Part shown: piece after piece, positions 27,063-37,190 of the stretch
Layout: every line of letters starts with the position of its first letter
Numbering within the stretch: the stretch's first letter is position 1
Source: Bacillus sp. Y1
Lineage (GTDB): Bacteria; Bacillota; Bacilli; Bacillales; Cytobacillaceae
Direction of reading: 5' to 3'
Assembly: GCF_003586445.1 (NCBI RefSeq)
Contig: NZ_CP030028.1
Span: forward strand, 1,874,501-1,938,500
Length of the DNA: 64,000 nt
The notes under the pieces: model-generated
Told to the model about the DNA's origin: nothing
Database searches by the model: none
Seen by the model: only the letters and a program-made list of their open reading frames with translations
Position numbers and translations under genes: made by a program

Positions 27063-27095
27063 CTATGAAAGGGGTGTAGAGAGGAGAAGGGAAGC

Positions 27096-28622
27096 ATGGA
27101 CACACTTGACTATTTAATTCAAGGTTTCGGAACGGCACTAATCTGGTATAATCTCGCATTTGCTTTTGTTGGAGTGTTAATAGGTACAGCTGTAGGTGTG
27201 CTGCCTGGAATTGGTCCAATGAGTGGGGTAGCACTGCTAATTCCAGTTACCGCATCCATTACAGGTGGACTTCCTCCAGAGCAAGCAGCTACAAGTGCAA
27301 TCATTCTGCTTGCTGGAGTGTATTATGGAGCGATGTATGGTGGTTCGACCACATCGATTCTATTAAATACACCTGGGGAATCATCATCAGTTGTTACGAC
27401 GTTGGATGGTTATCAAATGGCGAAAAAAGGGAGAGCAGGAAGTGCGTTATCGATAGCAGCGATCGGTTCATTTGTTGCTGGTATCATCACTCTTATAGCA
27501 CTTATTGCATTGGCCAAACCACTGTCAGCTGTTGCTCTGAAATTTGGACCAGCAGAATATTTTTCTCTTATGTTATTAGGTCTAGGTGCTGTAAGTGGTT
27601 TAGCAGGAAAATCTGTTACAAAGGCATTGATTATGACCATTTGCGGGTTACTACTTGGAACGATTGGTATTGATAGTGTCTCAGGTATTGCTAGATTTAC
27701 GTTTGATGTTCCGTGGCTCTATCAGGGAATTGAATTTTTAACTATAGCTGTTGGCTTGTTCGCTCTAGGTGAAGTTTTCAAGACAATCTTAGAAAAAGAA
27801 GAAGATGAGGTACATGTTGCAAAAATCAATAATTTACTGCCTTCCAAGGATGAATTCAAGGAATCAGCTGGACCGATTGCTAGAGGTTCGATACTAGGCT
27901 TCTTTGTAGGAATATTACCAGGTGCAGGTGCGACGCTCGCTTCCTTCTTTTCTTATATTTTGGAAAAAAAGATATCTAAGAACCCTTCCAAATTCGGTAC
28001 GGGATCCATTGCAGGGGTTGCAGCGCCGGAGTCTGCAAATAATGCAGCATCGGGTGGTGCAATGATCCCATTATTAACGCTTGGTATTCCAGGTTCAGGT
28101 ACCACAGCGATATTAATGGGTGCACTGATGATGTATAACGTCCAACCAGGGCCGTTATTATTTGAAGACCATCCACAGGTTGCTTGGGGACTAATTGCTA
28201 GTATGTTTATTGGGAATATCATGTTATTAATATTAAATCTTCCATTGGTAAAAGTGTTTGCGAAAATTATTCAAACACCTAAGCAATTCTTGATTCCTAT
28301 TATTATCGCAATTTCCATCTTTGGTGTGTATGCCGTTCAAGTTTCCACATATGATTTATTGCTGTTATTAGGATGTGGAATTCTTGGGTACTTTTTAAAC
28401 AAGAATGACTATCCGATCGCACCAATAGTACTAGGGTTGGTGTTAGGGCCGATGGTTGAAAATAATCTACGAAGAGCGTTAACAATTTCTAATGGAGATT
28501 TCAGTGTGTTTTTGACAAGACCGATTTCCCTAGCTTTTCTACTCATTACACTCCTTTGGCTAATCATTCCTTTCTTAATGAAAAGAAGAGGGAAAGAAGT
28601 CATTATTAACGTGGAAGGATAA
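27096..28622 (+). CDS. tctA: Tripartite tricarboxylate transporter large permease (TctA family)
   Basis: A 508-residue membrane protein with about 11-12 helices. Signature regions are GVLPGIGPMSGVALLIP, YGAMYGGSTTSILLNTPGE and PESANNAASGGAMIPLLTLGIPGS. It forms the transport channel. Cargo is likely citrate or another tricarboxylate or dicarboxylate, given the CitA-type sensor downstream, but this cannot be read from the sequence. Confidence 0.9.
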   Translation: MDTLDYLIQGFGTALIWYNLAFAFVGVLIGTAVGVLPGIGPMSGVALLIPVTASITGGLPPEQAATSAIILLAGVYYGAMYGGSTTSILLNTPGESSSVVTTLDGYQMAKKGRAGSALSIAAIGSFVAGIITLIALIALAKPLSAVALKFGPAEYFSLMLLGLGAVSGLAGKSVTKALIMTICGLLLGTIGIDSVSGIARFTFDVPWLYQGIEFLTIAVGLFALGEVFKTILEKEEDEVHVAKINNLLPSKDEFKESAGPIARGSILGFFVGILPGAGATLASFFSYILEKKISKNPSKFGTGSIAGVAAPESANNAASGGAMIPLLTLGIPGSGTTAILMGALMMYNVQPGPLLFEDHPQVAWGLIASMFIGNIMLLILNLPLVKVFAKIIQTPKQFLIPIIIAISIFGVYAVQVSTYDLLLLLGCGILGYFLNKNDYPIAPIVLGLVLGPMVENNLRRALTISNGDFSVFLTRPISLAFLLITLLWLIIPFLMKRRGKEVIINVEG

Positions 28623-28640
28623 ATTATTTGAAATAGTTCG

Positions 28641-28669
28641 AAAACTCCTTTTAATAAGGAGTTTTTTTA
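28641..28669 (+). terminator. Terminator between transporter and two-component genes
   Basis: AAAACTCCTT (28641-28650) pairs with AAGGAGTTTT (28656-28665), followed by more T residues. Confidence 0.85.
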
Positions 28670-28694
28670 ATATAATGAGAATAGAGGTGTTTGG

Positions 28695-30281
28695 ATGCGT
28701 TTACATACAAAGTTAATGCTCGGAATTTTTATTGTCATAGTTGTGATTGGAGGCTTATTTGGGTACACCTTTAAACAAATCATGGAATCAAATCTGAAAA
28801 ATGAAATTGGTTTAAAAGCGTTATCAGTGGCCCAATCTGTCGCAAATATACCGGAAATACAAGAAGCTTTTCAGACAGAAGATCCGGCTGCTATTATTCA
28901 ACCCATTGCAGAAAAAATCCGAAATCAAGTAGGTGCGGAATTTATTGTTATCGGGAACTTAGCTGAGGTCAGATATTCCCATCCTAATCCTATTCGTTTA
29001 GGGCAGAAGATGGTTGGGGGAGATAATAGTCGAGTTTTTAAAGGGGAATCGATTATCTCAGAGTCAACGGGGACATTAGGACCTTCACTCAGGGGGAAAG
29101 CACCTATTTTTCATAATGGAGAAGTCATTGGTGTGGTATCAGTTGGGTATCTCCAGACGGATATAGAGATGAAGGTGGCAAAAATACAAAAAAAGATATT
29201 TGTGGTTACCTTTCTGATTTTAATAGGGGGACTACTAGCGGCTCTTTTAATCTCTTTAAATATTAAAAAAGCCATGTTTGGATTAGAACCAAAAGAAATT
29301 GCCTGGATGTATCAGGAGAAACATGCCATTTTAGAATCGATTCATGAAGGAATTATTGCCATCGATACAGATGGCAGGATCACAGTTGTAAATGAAACAG
29401 CTCATAAAATTTTACGAGTACCAAATGAAGTCTTACTCAGGGGGAAGAGAATTGAAGAGGTTTTAGAGAACACGAAGCTCCTGATTGTGGTTCGGACAGG
29501 GATGGCTGAATATGACCAGGAAATGATGATTTTTGGTTCTGTCTATTTGGCTAATCGAATTCCTATTCATAATAAGAAAGGTAATGTGATTGGAGCGGTT
29601 GCCAGTTTGAGGAATAAATCTGAGCTAGCACATTTACTGCAGGAATTATCACATGTAAAGGCTTATGCAGAGGGATTGCGAGCACAAACACATGAGTACT
29701 CCAACCGTCTTTATACTTTATTAGGATTAATCCAATTAGGGTCATATAAAGAAGCAATTGATTTTATTTCTCATGAAGTGGATGTTGCTCAGGGGTTTGT
29801 TCAATTTCTAATGAAAGAAATTCCTGATCCCATAATTGCAGGATTTATCTTAGGAAAGACAAGCTTGGCGAGTGAATGGAAAGTGAATTTCCTTGTAGAT
29901 AGAGAGAGTAGTTTTAAAGATATTCCTGATGAGATGAATCGAGACTCGCTAGTCACGATAATCGGGAACTTAGTCAACAATGCTTTTGAAGCAGTAAGGG
30001 ACAATGAAAAAGAAGAAAAAATTGTAACCCTGTTTCTAACCGATCTCGGGAAAGATCTAATTATTGAAGTTGAAGATAACGGAAATGGAATCGAAAGTAG
30101 CAAAAGTGATTTGATTTTTCGCGAAGGGTATTCAACCAAGAACAAAAAGAGTAATGCGGGTATCGGACTAAGTCTTGTTCATAGGGAAATTGAAGCTCTT
30201 GGTGGGACTATTACCTTTTCAACACAATCAGGGGAGGGTACGATTTTCACTGTAGCGATACCGAAAAATAGGGGGGAGTAA
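28695..30281 (+). CDS. Sensor histidine kinase, CitA/DcuS family
   Basis: A 528-residue membrane kinase. A first helix (residues 5-27), an extracytoplasmic PAS/Cache-like sensor (about 30-165) and a second helix (about 170-190) are followed by a cytoplasmic PAS domain (ILESIHEGIIAIDTDGR). The SpoOB-type phosphoacceptor is in THEYSNRLYTLLGL, and the ATPase domain has NLVNNAFEAV and EDNGNGI. The family senses citrate, malate or fumarate outside the cell. It sits downstream of the tricarboxylate transporter and upstream of its response regulator, so it probably controls that transporter. Confidence 0.88.
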   Translation: MRLHTKLMLGIFIVIVVIGGLFGYTFKQIMESNLKNEIGLKALSVAQSVANIPEIQEAFQTEDPAAIIQPIAEKIRNQVGAEFIVIGNLAEVRYSHPNPIRLGQKMVGGDNSRVFKGESIISESTGTLGPSLRGKAPIFHNGEVIGVVSVGYLQTDIEMKVAKIQKKIFVVTFLILIGGLLAALLISLNIKKAMFGLEPKEIAWMYQEKHAILESIHEGIIAIDTDGRITVVNETAHKILRVPNEVLLRGKRIEEVLENTKLLIVVRTGMAEYDQEMMIFGSVYLANRIPIHNKKGNVIGAVASLRNKSELAHLLQELSHVKAYAEGLRAQTHEYSNRLYTLLGLIQLGSYKEAIDFISHEVDVAQGFVQFLMKEIPDPIIAGFILGKTSLASEWKVNFLVDRESSFKDIPDEMNRDSLVTIIGNLVNNAFEAVRDNEKEEKIVTLFLTDLGKDLIIEVEDNGNGIESSKSDLIFREGYSTKNKKSNAGIGLSLVHREIEALGGTITFSTQSGEGTIFTVAIPKNRGE

Positions 30282-30284
30282 ACA

Positions 30285-30992
30285 ATGGGGAACCGTGAGA
30301 TCGAAGTGCTAATTGTTGAAGATGATCTTAGAATTGCTGAGATACAACAGCGGTATATTGAGCAAATACAGGGGTTTCAAGTTGTTGGGATTGCGGCTAG
30401 TTATCTAGAGGCGAGAACATTGATTGATATCTTGAAGCCAGATTTGCTCCTGTTAGATGTTTATTTTCCGGATATGAATGGATTGGACTTGCTGAAAGAA
30501 ACGAAACAGCTTGAAAAGCATACAGATGTGATCATGATTACCGCTACAAAAGAGTTAGATAAAGTCCAAGAGGCAATTAGTATCGGTGTGTTCGATTATA
30601 TGATTAAACCTGTCGTCTTTGATCGTTTTAAGCAAGCATTGCAACGATATCAAGATTTCCATAAAAAACTACAATTATTAGGAAAAGAAAATACGCTTAT
30701 TACACAGCAAGAGGTTGACAGTCTTCTACGGAAAGAAGTAGAAGTAACTAGTAACAATGATCGCACGTATTTACCAAAGGGAATTGACCCATTAACCCTT
30801 GAAAAAGTACTAGAAGTACTAGGAAAAGTAGGAGTTGGACTAACGGCTGAGAGCGTGGCAAAAGAAATTGGTATTAGTAGAACAACCGCTCGCCGTTATT
30901 TAGAGCATCTGGTATCAGTAGAAAAAATTGAAGCCGATTTAGCCTACGGGACAGTTGGCCGTCCTGAACGTGTGTATATTGTAGATAGATAG
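30285..30992 (+). CDS. Response regulator, CitB/DcuR family
   Basis: A 235-residue regulator. The receiver domain has the acidic pair EDD (residues 12-14), phosphoacceptor D58 (LLLLDVYFPDM) and conserved Lys in MIKPVVF. The C-terminal helix-turn-helix (AESVAKEIGISRTTARRYLEHL) is of the CitT/DcuR type. It starts three bases after the kinase stop. Its likely target is the promoter of the tct-like operon, by analogy with CitST control of citM. Confidence 0.88.
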   Translation: MGNREIEVLIVEDDLRIAEIQQRYIEQIQGFQVVGIAASYLEARTLIDILKPDLLLLDVYFPDMNGLDLLKETKQLEKHTDVIMITATKELDKVQEAISIGVFDYMIKPVVFDRFKQALQRYQDFHKKLQLLGKENTLITQQEVDSLLRKEVEVTSNNDRTYLPKGIDPLTLEKVLEVLGKVGVGLTAESVAKEIGISRTTARRYLEHLVSVEKIEADLAYGTVGRPERVYIVDR

Positions 30993-31001
30993 GTTGATAT
31001 G

Positions 31002-31034
31002 AACCTCTTCCTAATATAGGAAGAGGTTTTTTTA
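31002..31034 (+). terminator. Terminator after the two-component operon
   Basis: AACCTCTTCCT (31002-31012) pairs perfectly with AGGAAGAGGTT (31018-31028), followed by T residues. Confidence 0.9.
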
Positions 31035-31201
31035 TGGGCAGGTTGAGCCTTATGAACTAGTAGTTAGCAGTATATCCATGGTGAATGGCGGAATTTGTCG
31101 ATGAATTCCCTTCGTATATCGAACTAAATTCCCTGTTTGTTTTCCGAATATTCTGTTACGTTAACTTGGTAGTCTATTATATACATAGAAGGGATGATTT
31201 T

Positions 31202-34009
31202 ATGAAGAAGCGATTTACGGCTTTACTAGGGTTTTTACTAGTTTTAGCCCTATTCACACAGGCAGCATTTCCTGTTTTAGCTACTGAAACAGTCGAAGCC
31301 TACGATGTGATAGAGTTAGAGACTAGTAGGTCTTTATTCTCATTAACAGAGGCTAGAACAGTAGAAGTTCAAGCGGATTTTGGGGATAATGTTGATTTGA
31401 GTCAACTAGAGTTTCTATTTGGAGGGAAGAGCCTCTCCGAATGGAAAAAGTGGACAAGTGGGACAAATTATAATGGTGAACCTTTTATTAAGGTGATCGA
31501 AGAGCCACATTTTGTTGATGGCACAACAACCATCAAGGCAACATTAGAGTTTGGTCTTCTTTATAATAGAGACAATCTCTCAAACCGTACGATTCGTACG
31601 CAATATCAACAATTTATTGGAGACTATGAGCTAGCGTTAATAAATCCTGCAAACCAAACAAAGGCAGCCAAAACGGTCAAACTTAATGTGTATGATCAAT
31701 TTCATTTCTATGAGGAATTAAAGCCAACCATTGATCAAGTATTCGAGGAAGCAAATGCAGCAAATGACCGTTATCTCGAGTACCAAAGTCTTGGTAAAAC
31801 TGTACAAGGTCGGGACCTGCATTTTGTTATTTTAGCAAGAGATCAAGCCGCAGTTGATAAGTATTTGAACGAAACTTTACCTACTGCACTAGAAAATCCT
31901 GAAAGTTTATTAGAAAAGCTTGAAAATGGAACAATGGGAGATTATCAAGTTCCCGTTTGGATTAACAATATTCACCCTGATGAAGTGGAGGGTGTGGATG
32001 CACAAGTTGAGTTATTTAAGAAATTTGCCCTTGAAGAGGAAGTCACTTTTAATACGGTTGTTGACGATCAGGAAAAAACTGTGACATTGAATGTGGATGA
32101 AGTTCTTGATGATGTCATCTTCCTATATATGTTTACGAATAACCCTGATGGCAGAGTTCTTAACACAAGAGCAAATGCTAATGGATTTGACTTAAACCGT
32201 GATAATCACTATCAAACTCAAATCGAAACACAGGAAGTCACTCAAGAGATTGCGAAGTGGACTCCACTTTCCTTCCTTGATATGCATGGATATGTGAGTG
32301 GCTTCTTAATTGAACCAACTACTCCTCCACATAACCCGAACTTTGAGTATGATTTACTTTACAGCAATATGATTGACCAAGCTCATGCGATGGGGAAAGC
32401 AGGGATTAGTAATTCTGCTTATAACTCTTATGAAATTCCAGCCTTAGATTATGGGGATGGTTGGGATGATATGACTCCAGCCTATACAGCGATGTATGCG
32501 ATGTTGCATGGTTCACTTGGTCACACCATTGAAACACCAGCATTAAGTCAAAATGGATATGATGCTATGTATGGTACGGGTCTTGGTGCAACGCTTTATG
32601 TTACTGAAAACAAAGATGAATTGTACAAAAACCAGCTTGAAATTTTTAAGCGTGGTGTAAATGGGGAAGACAATCGTGCCGTGGATGAATACTTTGTCAA
32701 TGCTAACGGAGAATCAATTGGTCGTGTAAGAGGAGATAATGTTAACTTCTTCCCAGAATATTATGTAATCCCAGCTGATATTGCAGGGCAAAAAAATACT
32801 TTGGAAGCAACGAAAATGGTAGAGTATTTACTTCGTAACGGTGTAAAGGTCGAACAAACGACAACAAATACAGAAGTAAATGGTGTCACTTATCCAAAAG
32901 GAACATATGTCGTTCCAATGGACCAAGCAAAACGTGGATTGGCCAATGCGATGCTTTACAAAGGTGACGATGTATCGGAATGGGGAGCCATGTACGATCC
33001 AATCGTTGTAAACTTCCCGGCTTTAAGAGGGTTTGATATTAATGAAGTTCGTGTATCAAATGCTTTTGAAAACAAAACGACAGACGTAGAAAATATTACA
33101 TTACCAACAGGTGAGGTGGTTGGTAAAACACCAAAGCAAGTATTATCAAACACGAATAATGACACAGTGAAACTAGTAAATGAACTATTAAGAGACGGTA
33201 AAGTCGTTGAAAAAGCAGTGGAAACGAAGGGCAAAGTGAATAAAGGCGATTATATTGTGAGTACAAAAGATTTAGCTGGTTATGCTGATTTTTACTATGA
33301 AGCTTCACCAGTTGGAACGACGCAAAATGTAAAAACAGAAAAATTAGCTCTTCCTAAAGTGGCTGTAACGGGGTCATCTCAATTAATCTTCTCGTTGAAG
33401 GAATTAGGTTTCGAACTAGTGAGCCAATCGGAAGCAGATGTAATTGTAAGTGATAGTGGTACCTTTAATGCTAGCAGTCTTGCAGGGAAATCGTATGTCG
33501 GTATGGGTGTTTATGCGCTTAATGCTGTGAAAAATAGCGGTTTGCTACCAGGTTATGAGTGGGATTACACAAGTGCTGGACACGAAGGGCTGTTAAAAGC
33601 AAAAGTAAATGATCATCTACTAACTTCTGGCTATCAGGCAGATGAGCTTCTGTATACAACCAATGGGGCATGGATTACATCCGTTCCTAAGGAGGCAGAG
33701 GTACTTACAACCGTAAGTAGCAGTGATGACTTCTACGTTGCTGGCTGGTGGCCAGGACACGAAGACGCAAAGGGTCAAACACTAGCCTTTACTCAAAATC
33801 TTGAAGACACGAACATTACTTTGTTTGCTAATGACTTAGCATTTAGAGCGCATACGCAGTATAGCTATCGTCTATTAGCTAACAGCATCTTTGCTTCGGT
33901 TGGATCCGAAATAGCGAAGAAGGGCAAAGGCTCTGTGAAGGATAAATTCATTAAGAAGAACAACCAAGTGGAACCATCCTTCTTTGAAAAAGGAAGAGAT
34001 AGAGAGTAG
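31202..34009 (+). CDS. Secreted M14 family zinc carboxypeptidase
   Basis: A 935-residue exported enzyme. The start MKKRFTALLGFLLVLALF is a signal peptide with a cut near PVLATE; an open frame further upstream lacks a ribosome site. The peptidase domain (about residues 160-510) has the HPDE zinc motif (HxxE), NNPDGR, and LDMHGYV with the third zinc ligand; ETPA near residue 445 may hold the catalytic Glu. A C-terminal part of about 400 residues has mixed strands and no clear catalytic role. It probably cleaves peptides or cell wall peptides outside the cell. A gene this long is usual for this Bacillus subgroup. Confidence 0.82.
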   Translation: MKKRFTALLGFLLVLALFTQAAFPVLATETVEAYDVIELETSRSLFSLTEARTVEVQADFGDNVDLSQLEFLFGGKSLSEWKKWTSGTNYNGEPFIKVIEEPHFVDGTTTIKATLEFGLLYNRDNLSNRTIRTQYQQFIGDYELALINPANQTKAAKTVKLNVYDQFHFYEELKPTIDQVFEEANAANDRYLEYQSLGKTVQGRDLHFVILARDQAAVDKYLNETLPTALENPESLLEKLENGTMGDYQVPVWINNIHPDEVEGVDAQVELFKKFALEEEVTFNTVVDDQEKTVTLNVDEVLDDVIFLYMFTNNPDGRVLNTRANANGFDLNRDNHYQTQIETQEVTQEIAKWTPLSFLDMHGYVSGFLIEPTTPPHNPNFEYDLLYSNMIDQAHAMGKAGISNSAYNSYEIPALDYGDGWDDMTPAYTAMYAMLHGSLGHTIETPALSQNGYDAMYGTGLGATLYVTENKDELYKNQLEIFKRGVNGEDNRAVDEYFVNANGESIGRVRGDNVNFFPEYYVIPADIAGQKNTLEATKMVEYLLRNGVKVEQTTTNTEVNGVTYPKGTYVVPMDQAKRGLANAMLYKGDDVSEWGAMYDPIVVNFPALRGFDINEVRVSNAFENKTTDVENITLPTGEVVGKTPKQVLSNTNNDTVKLVNELLRDGKVVEKAVETKGKVNKGDYIVSTKDLAGYADFYYEASPVGTTQNVKTEKLALPKVAVTGSSQLIFSLKELGFELVSQSEADVIVSDSGTFNASSLAGKSYVGMGVYALNAVKNSGLLPGYEWDYTSAGHEGLLKAKVNDHLLTSGYQADELLYTTNGAWITSVPKEAEVLTTVSSSDDFYVAGWWPGHEDAKGQTLAFTQNLEDTNITLFANDLAFRAHTQYSYRLLANSIFASVGSEIAKKGKGSVKDKFIKKNNQVEPSFFEKGRDRE

Positions 34010-34015
34010 AAACAC

Positions 34016-34058
34016 AAACAGGAGGGTTCTCAGTCTTAGGATGAGAACCCTCCTGTTT
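34016..34058 (+). terminator. Strong terminator after the M14 peptidase gene
   Basis: A perfect 17-bp stem (34016-34032 with 34042-34058) with a 9-base loop; the tail is AT-rich. Confidence 0.85.
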
Positions 34059-34128
34059 ATTAATTAATAAAAATTTGTAATAATGTGATAATATAACGGT
34101 AACCTGAGGGAGTGAAGGGAGAAACAAG

Positions 34129-34926
34129 ATGGTATTACATATGGAAGATGTTTCGTTAATAAAAGGGGAGAAGTGGATATTACAGCATATTAATTGGAGC
34201 ATTCATAAAGGGGACAACTGGGTTTTATTTGGGTTAAATGGTGCTGGAAAAACCGCATTGCTAAATATAGTAAATGCTTATTATTTTCCAACAAAAGGGA
34301 AAGTCAGCGTGCTAGGTAGAGAGTTCGGGAAAGATCCTATTGGAGGTGAACTCCGAAAGCATATTGGGTTTGTATCTTCTTCTTTACAACAAAAATTCCA
34401 TCCTGGGGATAATGCCTTTGAGGTCGTATTAAGTGGAGCTTATGCTTCCATTGGTCTTTACGAAACACCCACAGATGAAGTTAGAGAAAAAGCCATCACT
34501 TTATTAAAAGAGCTTGGCTGCATCCATTATGCGAATCGCAACTATGAGAATCTCTCACAAGGAGAAAAACAAAGAGTTCTTATCGCGCGTTCTTTAATGA
34601 CAAATCCGTCTCTACTAATCCTGGATGAACCTACGAATGGCTTAGACTACATCGCGCGAGAAGAATTTTTAGAAACAATTGAGGAAATTGCTAAAAGAGA
34701 ACATTCACCAACAATGGTTTATGTAACTCACCATGTAGAAGAAATATTGCCTATTTTTAATAAAACATTGCTATTAAAAGAAGGACATGTTTTTTCGGCA
34801 GGAGATACAAACGAAATGATTTCAAGCTCTAATTTGTCTCACTTCCTTACTATGGATGTAGAAGTGATTTGGAAGAACGGTAGACCATTGGTTTCTAAAC
34901 GTACAGCAAGTAAAAATTGCTCCTGA
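34129..34926 (+). CDS. ABC transporter ATP-binding protein, orphan (YlmA-like)
   Basis: A 265-residue ATPase. Walker A is GLNGAGKTA, the ABC signature is NLSQGEKQR, Walker B is LLILDEPTNGLD, and the switch His lies in YVTHHVEE. No permease or binding protein is nearby. Similar stand-alone proteins in bacilli (YlmA type) are uncharacterised. AAGGGAG lies upstream of the ATG, and a terminator follows directly. Confidence 0.82.
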   Translation: MVLHMEDVSLIKGEKWILQHINWSIHKGDNWVLFGLNGAGKTALLNIVNAYYFPTKGKVSVLGREFGKDPIGGELRKHIGFVSSSLQQKFHPGDNAFEVVLSGAYASIGLYETPTDEVREKAITLLKELGCIHYANRNYENLSQGEKQRVLIARSLMTNPSLLILDEPTNGLDYIAREEFLETIEEIAKREHSPTMVYVTHHVEEILPIFNKTLLLKEGHVFSAGDTNEMISSSNLSHFLTMDVEVIWKNGRPLVSKRTASKNCS

Positions 34927-34957
34927 GCCGTCTTTTATCGAGATAGGCTCTTTTTTT
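34925..34957 (+). terminator. Terminator after the ABC ATPase gene
   Basis: GAGCC (34925-34929) pairs with GGCTC (34946-34950), followed by seven T residues. The stem begins inside the stop codon. Confidence 0.7.
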
Positions 34958-35051
34958 ATAAAATGACACGCAGATATATTCCACTTATATAGGCATAAAA
35001 TCCAAATGGTAGAAAAAACTAAAGTAAAATGTGTGTGAAGGAGCTTTTACC

Positions 35052-36086
35052 TTGAAGACTATAAAGCCGATTAAATTGGGCAAAAATAAAACAAGCACGA
35101 ATGAAAAATTAACGTCTGCAGAACTAGGGAAACTCTGGGCAATTTATACTGGTAATAGCATGTCAAAATGCATATTAAGTTATTACCTTCAACATGTTGA
35201 GGACAAGGATATTAAAGTCTTATTACAGACTGCACTAAACATGTGTGATGAATTCATGAGTACAAGTAAAGACATTTTAAAAATGGAAAATTGCCCAATC
35301 CCTAAAGGGTTTAGTAAAGAGGACGTAAACTTGGGTGCTCCAAGATTATTTGAAGATGAATTTTACGTTCATTACTTGAAATATGTTGCGAAAGCAGGTA
35401 TGAGTATTAATAATGTTGCCATCCCACTTGTTTATAGAGCCGATGTTAATGAGTTTTTTACTTACTGTTTGAAATCAATTATAGACTTTATGAACCAAAT
35501 CAAAGAAGTACTAATGGATAAAGGATTTATTATTAAACCACCCTTAATCCCAGTCCCCGAAAAAGTTGAATTTGCTCATAAAGATTTTTTTAATGGCTAT
35601 CTAGGAAATGTACGTCCTTTACACGCATTAGAAATCACCCATTTTTACGATAATATCGAAAACAATGTAACTAGTAAGGCTTTATTAGTAGCATTTGCAC
35701 AGGTAGCAAAGGATGAAAAAATTCGTGAACTATTCCAAAAAGGTAGAGATATGACTACAACCAATGTTGAGCACTTTATGAAAATGCTACATAATGAAAA
35801 TTTACCTTCACCTTCTTTCCTAGATCATTTAGTCACAACATCTACGTTCTCTCCTTTTTCAGATAAGCTAATGTTATTTCACAAAATGGATATGTTTTCA
35901 ATGAAAATGAGATCATTTGGTAATTCAGTAGCTGTTAATGGAAGGCATGACGTAGGGCTACTCTATACAAAATCTTTGATGAAAATTTCCACATTTGTAG
36001 AAAGTGCTGCAAGAACTATGATTGAAAAGGGATGGATGGAACTACCACCCAAAGCTGTTGATAGGGATAACTTGCAATCTCAATAA
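35052..36086 (+). CDS. DUF3231 family protein
   Basis: About 344 residues with two similar halves (roughly 15-175 and 185-335), each mostly helical with a SKALL- or SKCIL-type start, as in DUF3231 proteins of Bacillus that resemble ferritin-like or CotF-like bundles. The start is taken as TTG 35052 because GAAGGAG lies 8 bases upstream; a GTG at 35031 precedes that site. The function is unknown; members are common in spore formers. A terminator follows. Confidence 0.72.
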   Translation: MKTIKPIKLGKNKTSTNEKLTSAELGKLWAIYTGNSMSKCILSYYLQHVEDKDIKVLLQTALNMCDEFMSTSKDILKMENCPIPKGFSKEDVNLGAPRLFEDEFYVHYLKYVAKAGMSINNVAIPLVYRADVNEFFTYCLKSIIDFMNQIKEVLMDKGFIIKPPLIPVPEKVEFAHKDFFNGYLGNVRPLHALEITHFYDNIENNVTSKALLVAFAQVAKDEKIRELFQKGRDMTTTNVEHFMKMLHNENLPSPSFLDHLVTTSTFSPFSDKLMLFHKMDMFSMKMRSFGNSVAVNGRHDVGLLYTKSLMKISTFVESAARTMIEKGWMELPPKAVDRDNLQSQ

Positions 36087-36142
36087 AAAAACGAACATAT
36101 GTGTTAACAACTTCAGTTCAAATATGACATTATAGTTAAGCT

Positions 36143-36181
36143 AAAAGGGCAATTAATCTAGGAGGATTAATGCCCTTTTTT
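36143..36181 (+). terminator. Terminator after the DUF3231 gene
   Basis: AAAAGGGCA-ATTAATC pairs with GATTAATGCCCTTTT with one bulged base, followed by T residues. Confidence 0.8.
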
Positions 36182-36292
36182 ATTGAATTAATTAGTACAA
36201 CCTATTGGACTAATTTACAAATCAGTTAAATAAAATATTGTAAAATATTAAAAGTATGCAATGGAATTCCATATTACATAAAGGAGAGAACT

Positions 36293-36742
36293 ATGAAGAA
36301 AAAGAAGAGTGAACTGAGACGATATACGGAAAATACCATTGGGTTGTTCCTTTTAAACGGAGTAGTAAACAATATGAACGGGGATCCTATGAGTATCCCT
36401 TATGTAATGATCCAATACGTTGTGTCGACATTAGCTTTTACTTTTCTACTATTAACGATTGCTACTTTAATTGGAAAAAGGTTTAAAAGAAGAAATACCC
36501 CGTCTAAAATAGGATATGCCATCAAGCAGACAATTGTTGGATTTATTACCATATTAGCAGTTTTTTCGTGGATATTATTTAAAGAAACTGAACCACTTTT
36601 TTACGCAGGTCATGGAGATTGGCTGCTGGTGGTTGGATGTATTGTTATGATTCTTACAGGAATCATTCCTTTCGTTTACGTAAGAAAGCTAAGAAATGAA
36701 AAAACCCTGGGAGTTGATGAAGAGAGTTCGCTACGACTATAG
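36293..36742 (+). CDS. Hypothetical membrane protein
   Basis: A 149-residue protein with three to four hydrophobic segments (about 10-25, 37-60, 76-96 and 107-127) and basic loops. AAAGGAGAG precedes the ATG. I do not recognise the family. It starts a group of small membrane protein genes. Confidence 0.55.
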   Translation: MKKKKSELRRYTENTIGLFLLNGVVNNMNGDPMSIPYVMIQYVVSTLAFTFLLLTIATLIGKRFKRRNTPSKIGYAIKQTIVGFITILAVFSWILFKETEPLFYAGHGDWLLVVGCIVMILTGIIPFVYVRKLRNEKTLGVDEESSLRL

Positions 36743-36896
36743 CCTTGATACAAATAATCTAGTAATTATTGTATTAGTGGGTTTAATTATTAATTTGATA
36801 GTGGCTGCTTTTGATTTTATAAGCATGAATTATACTTCAGTTATCAAACCATCTCTGGATATATATTTGGAAAATTCTCCTTGGGTACTTTTATGA
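36696..36896 (+). CDS. Possible small membrane protein, doubtful
   Basis: A 66-codon frame overlapping the end of the previous gene by 47 bases in another frame. It has one hydrophobic segment (NLVIIVLVGLIINLIVAAF) but no clear ribosome site. It may be a real small gene, or the result of a frameshift. Confidence 0.25.
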   Translation: MKKPWELMKRVRYDYSLDTNNLVIIVLVGLIINLIVAAFDFISMNYTSVIKPSLDIYLENSPWVLL

Positions 36897-36954
36897 TTTT
36901 ACCTTTTTCGTATTTATTATAAATGACTGAAGTAAAACAAGAGGTGAGAGAGAA

Positions 36955-37137
36955 ATGGGAAGGTATTTTAGCATCTTTTTTATGACTCTATTGATAGCTG
37001 TGGTCTTACTCTTTACATTATCACTGATAGGAAACATATTTGAAGATATCGAGGTTACTATAGGATCGATTTTAGTAGTATTAGGTGCGTTTATCATAGC
37101 CCAATTATTTTATATTATTGATTTAATAAAAAAATAA
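36955..37137 (+). CDS. Small two-helix membrane protein
   Basis: A 60-residue protein with two hydrophobic segments (about 5-27 and 34-55) joined by an acidic loop. AGAGGTGAGAGAG gives a fair ribosome site. No family recognised. Confidence 0.5.
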   Translation: MGRYFSIFFMTLLIAVVLLFTLSLIGNIFEDIEVTIGSILVVLGAFIIAQLFYIIDLIKK

Positions 37138-37190
37138 TATATTTTTTAAAGAAAATTATCAAAGGCATTTGTAATATTTACGTTTGTTTT